From assembly GCA_018399495.1 (NCBI GenBank), contig JAGYOG010000006.1, positions 27,119 to 91,118 of the forward strand: a stretch of 64,000 nt of DNA, given 5' to 3'. Position 1 is the stretch's first letter; each line of letters opens with the position of its first letter. Below are positions 62,595 through 64,000 of the stretch, piece after piece. This DNA is from Sphaerochaeta sp. GTDB lineage: Bacteria; Spirochaetota; Spirochaetia; Sphaerochaetales; Sphaerochaetaceae. The notes beneath the pieces were generated by a model. It was given only the letters and a program-made list of their open reading frames with translations. It was not told the origin of the DNA and made no database searches. Made by a program: the position numbers and the translations under genes.

Positions 62595-62624
62595 TTGACG
62601 CTTCCAAGCTCAAGTGCGTATACT
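62595..62624 (+). promoter_or_regulatory. Promoter of tRNA-Pro
   Basis: TTGACG (62595-62600), 18-nt spacer and TATACT (62619-62624), 12 nt before the tRNA. A close fit to the sigma70 consensus. Confidence 0.7.
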
Positions 62625-62635
62625 CCAGAAAGTTT

Positions 62636-62708
62636 CGGGGCGTAGCCCAGTGGCTAGGGCACCTGCTTTGGGAGCAGGATATCGAAGGTTCGAGTCCTTT
62701 CGCCCCGA
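62636..62708 (+). tRNA. tRNA-Pro (anticodon TGG)
   Basis: 73-nt cloverleaf. Acceptor stem CGGGGCG / CGCCCCG (7 bp), D arm GCCC / GGGC, anticodon stem CCTGC / GCAGG with loop TTTGGGA giving anticodon TGG, and T arm GAAGG-TTCGAGT-CCTTT. Discriminator is A, and CCA is not encoded. A terminator follows. Confidence 0.95.
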
Positions 62709-62716
62709 TCAAGATT

Positions 62717-62749
62717 GGACGGATTGAGCTTCTCAGTTCGTCCTTTTTT
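62717..62749 (+). terminator. Terminator of tRNA-Pro
   Basis: Stem GGACG / CGTCC with a partly paired inner segment (GAG / CTC), followed by TTTTTT, 9 nt after the tRNA. Confidence 0.75.
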
Positions 62750-62855
62750 ATGCCCTTAGGCCAACCCAAGGTTAAGCCTATAGCAATCAAATTCACACAG
62801 CATAAATCAGTTCAATTTGTTTCAGCAGGTAGAATAGAGAAACACAATATGTTTC

Positions 62856-63503
62856 TTACAGTTGCTTCAGAATCCACTGATCAAGAACCTCTAATTGGCC
62901 AGGTGTATGGAACCAATGTTCCCCATTTTCATAGACGGTGAGAGCAGCAGTATGAGAATTGACGAAGGAATTAACGGTGTCCCTGGAGGTCAACGTATCA
63001 TGTCCTGCATAGAGGATGGAGGTTGGAATTTTCCAATTAATAGGATTATTTCGAACAAATTGAAGATAATCCTACGAAAGAGTTTCTCCAAATTCCGTGT
63101 GAAATTCTTTTTTCTTCTGTAAATCTGCCTCAGTAATACCTGCCCAACCGATCATATCGGTTATAAGCTGCTCCATGGAAAGAATTGGAGAGACGAATAG
63201 AGCTCTCTCTATAGCCAGACCTTGCAAGGCCTGCATGGAGAAATAAGCGCCAATGCTGTTTGCAAGAAGCGTGACCTGAGTATAATCCCTTGAAAGTTTT
63301 TCAAATGAGGTTTGCAACAGAAGCTTGGTACCCCATGGAGAAAAATTTACGAGATCTTCTGTACTTTGGCCATGCCCAGGGAGATCTATGGCATACCCAT
63401 CATACGCTTTAGTCTGAAGTAATGGTTTCAGACGCTCAAGTTCTTCCTTACTGCCATTTTTACCATGTATGTAGAAAATTACATTTTCTTTCTTATGTTT
63501 CAT
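62856..63503 (-). pseudogene. Alpha/beta hydrolase interrupted by an amber codon
   Basis: A 215-codon serine hydrolase. IFYIHGKNG and LPGHGQS are the oxyanion-region motifs, LLANSIGAYF gives nucleophile Ser83, LYAGHDTLTS the Asp and ENGEHWFH the His. Codon 144 (63072-63074) is TAG, where TGG would be expected by the surrounding context (ETLS-stop-DYLQFV); the frame is otherwise intact to a TAA at 62856. It is downstream of a nitroreductase gene by 5 nt. It may be an unrepaired pseudogene or a sequencing error. Substrate is unknown. Confidence 0.75.
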
Positions 63504-63508
63504 GATTC

Positions 63509-64000
63509 CTATATCTGGTATTGTGCTGAGAGATTCATTTCATTATCACTATTTTCAAATATGCAGGATCTTGCGTATGCAAGACCTGCATGGTCCATGC
63601 AGAGTTCCAATATGAACATAAATATGCCGATGTCGATCTGGTTGTAGTATGAAACGCTCCCCTCTGGCATAATTCCAAACTTCCCTGGTTTGATATGGCG
63701 ATACACTGAGAGTTTTTGCTTCTCGCATGACACATACCATGGCTGGCTGTTGCATGCGCTGGGAGCGAATCTTGCAATGTTCAGGATTTCATCATAGCCC
63801 TCGCCTTTCCTGATATCTTCAAGCGGTTTTCTCTTTGCCTTGAACATGTCTTTACGGAATGATTTTATCGGCATTTTAGCAAAACCTATCATGATGACAT
63901 ACTCAAGCCCAGAGAGGTTCTGTTCCTTTGGCTTTCCAATTCCAAACCAGAGAGAACCGATATCTTTCGAGGCCAGATAAAGGTCGATCTGTTCCCCGAT
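63509..64000 (-). CDS. Nitroreductase-family protein, C-terminal part (5' end outside window)
   Basis: The minus strand reads open from the window edge to a stop at 63509, 164 codons. Features are the FMN-binding ARFAPSACNSQPWYVS, SVSYYNQIDIGIFM and a C-terminal MDHAGLAYAR, matching nitroreductase-like proteins of the putative TM_nitroreductase type. The N-terminal domain is outside the window. The alpha/beta hydrolase follows at 5 nt, so the two are probably cotranscribed. Confidence 0.8.
   Translation of the reverse strand: MGEQIDLYLASKDIGSLWFGIGKPKEQNLSGLEYVIMIGFAKMPIKSFRKDMFKAKRKPLEDIRKGEGYDEILNIARFAPSACNSQPWYVSCEKQKLSVYRHIKPGKFGIMPEGSVSYYNQIDIGIFMFILELCMDHAGLAYARSCIFENSDNEMNLSAQYQI

Noticed and set aside
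62587..62796. Minus-strand open frame across tRNA-Pro
   Set aside because: It runs through the tRNA on the opposite strand and has no ribosome site or recognisable domain.
63072..63074. Amber suppression or altered code in the alpha/beta hydrolase
   Set aside because: Other genes here end normally at TAG and no suppressor tRNA is in the window; a point mutation is simpler.
1..64000. CRISPR array or prophage
   Set aside because: No spaced direct repeats and no phage structural or integrase genes were seen.

Overview
The window (about 48-49% G+C, densely coded on both strands) looks like the chromosome of a spirochaete close to Sphaerochaeta. This is inferred from the overall protein flavour: a 445-residue acetate kinase with a C-terminal tail, a pst operon with a long-N-terminus PstA, large Ig-like surface proteins, and lipoprotein-style signal peptides. 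No 16S gene is present, so the genus is a judgement, not a proof.

Layout. 1-4.0 kb: valS (3' end outside the window), an ECF sigma/anti-sigma pair and cysS, all on minus. 4.0-8.2 kb: murB, a secreted protein, ackA and a PhoB-like response regulator. 8.2-12.6 kb: a molybdenum-hydroxylase maturation block (an IS110-like single-domain protein, yqeC, an xdhC-yqeB fusion and a second xdhC with reversed domain order). 12.6-20.6 kb: a FemAB transferase, a PhoR-like kinase behind a hairpin-rich leader, and the convergent pstS-pstC-pstA-pstB-phoU operon. 20.7-24 kb: a superoxide reductase with an altered iron site, an isochorismatase-family hydrolase, a double NDK-like protein and a DUF438/PAS protein. 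24.2-37.4 kb: an accessory stretch of intact genes (EAL protein, AEC transporter, serpin, MFS carriers, acyltransferases) mixed with four broken genes. 37.5-45.2 kb: HTH-Fic, an ADP-ribosylglycohydrolase-like protein, an aldo/keto reductase, a RecQ-like helicase, a LacI regulator with galK, and a DUF364 protein. 45.6-57.2 kb: a 2,489-residue Ig-like surface protein with a partner envelope protein, and a Big2 lipoprotein. 57.3-64 kb: broken thrC, thrA with a degenerate kinase half, rpmB, nth, tRNA-Pro, an alpha/beta hydrolase broken by an amber codon, and a nitroreductase cut by the window edge.

How genes work together. The response regulator, the kinase and pst-phoU form a likely phosphate-starvation circuit whose regulator and kinase are separated by the molybdenum block. 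The molybdenum proteins serve a hydroxylase that is not in this window. The giant Ig protein and its neighbour look like a two-gene envelope operon.

The most interesting points are the kinase-dead ThrA fusion, the superoxide reductase His-to-Glu site, the permuted and fused XdhC proteins, the HTH-Fic/ADP-ribosylhydrolase-like neighbours, three predicted leaderless genes, and an unusual density of interrupted genes. Some interruptions fall at homopolymers, so they may be sequencing error rather than decay. No CRISPR array, prophage or intact insertion sequence was seen.
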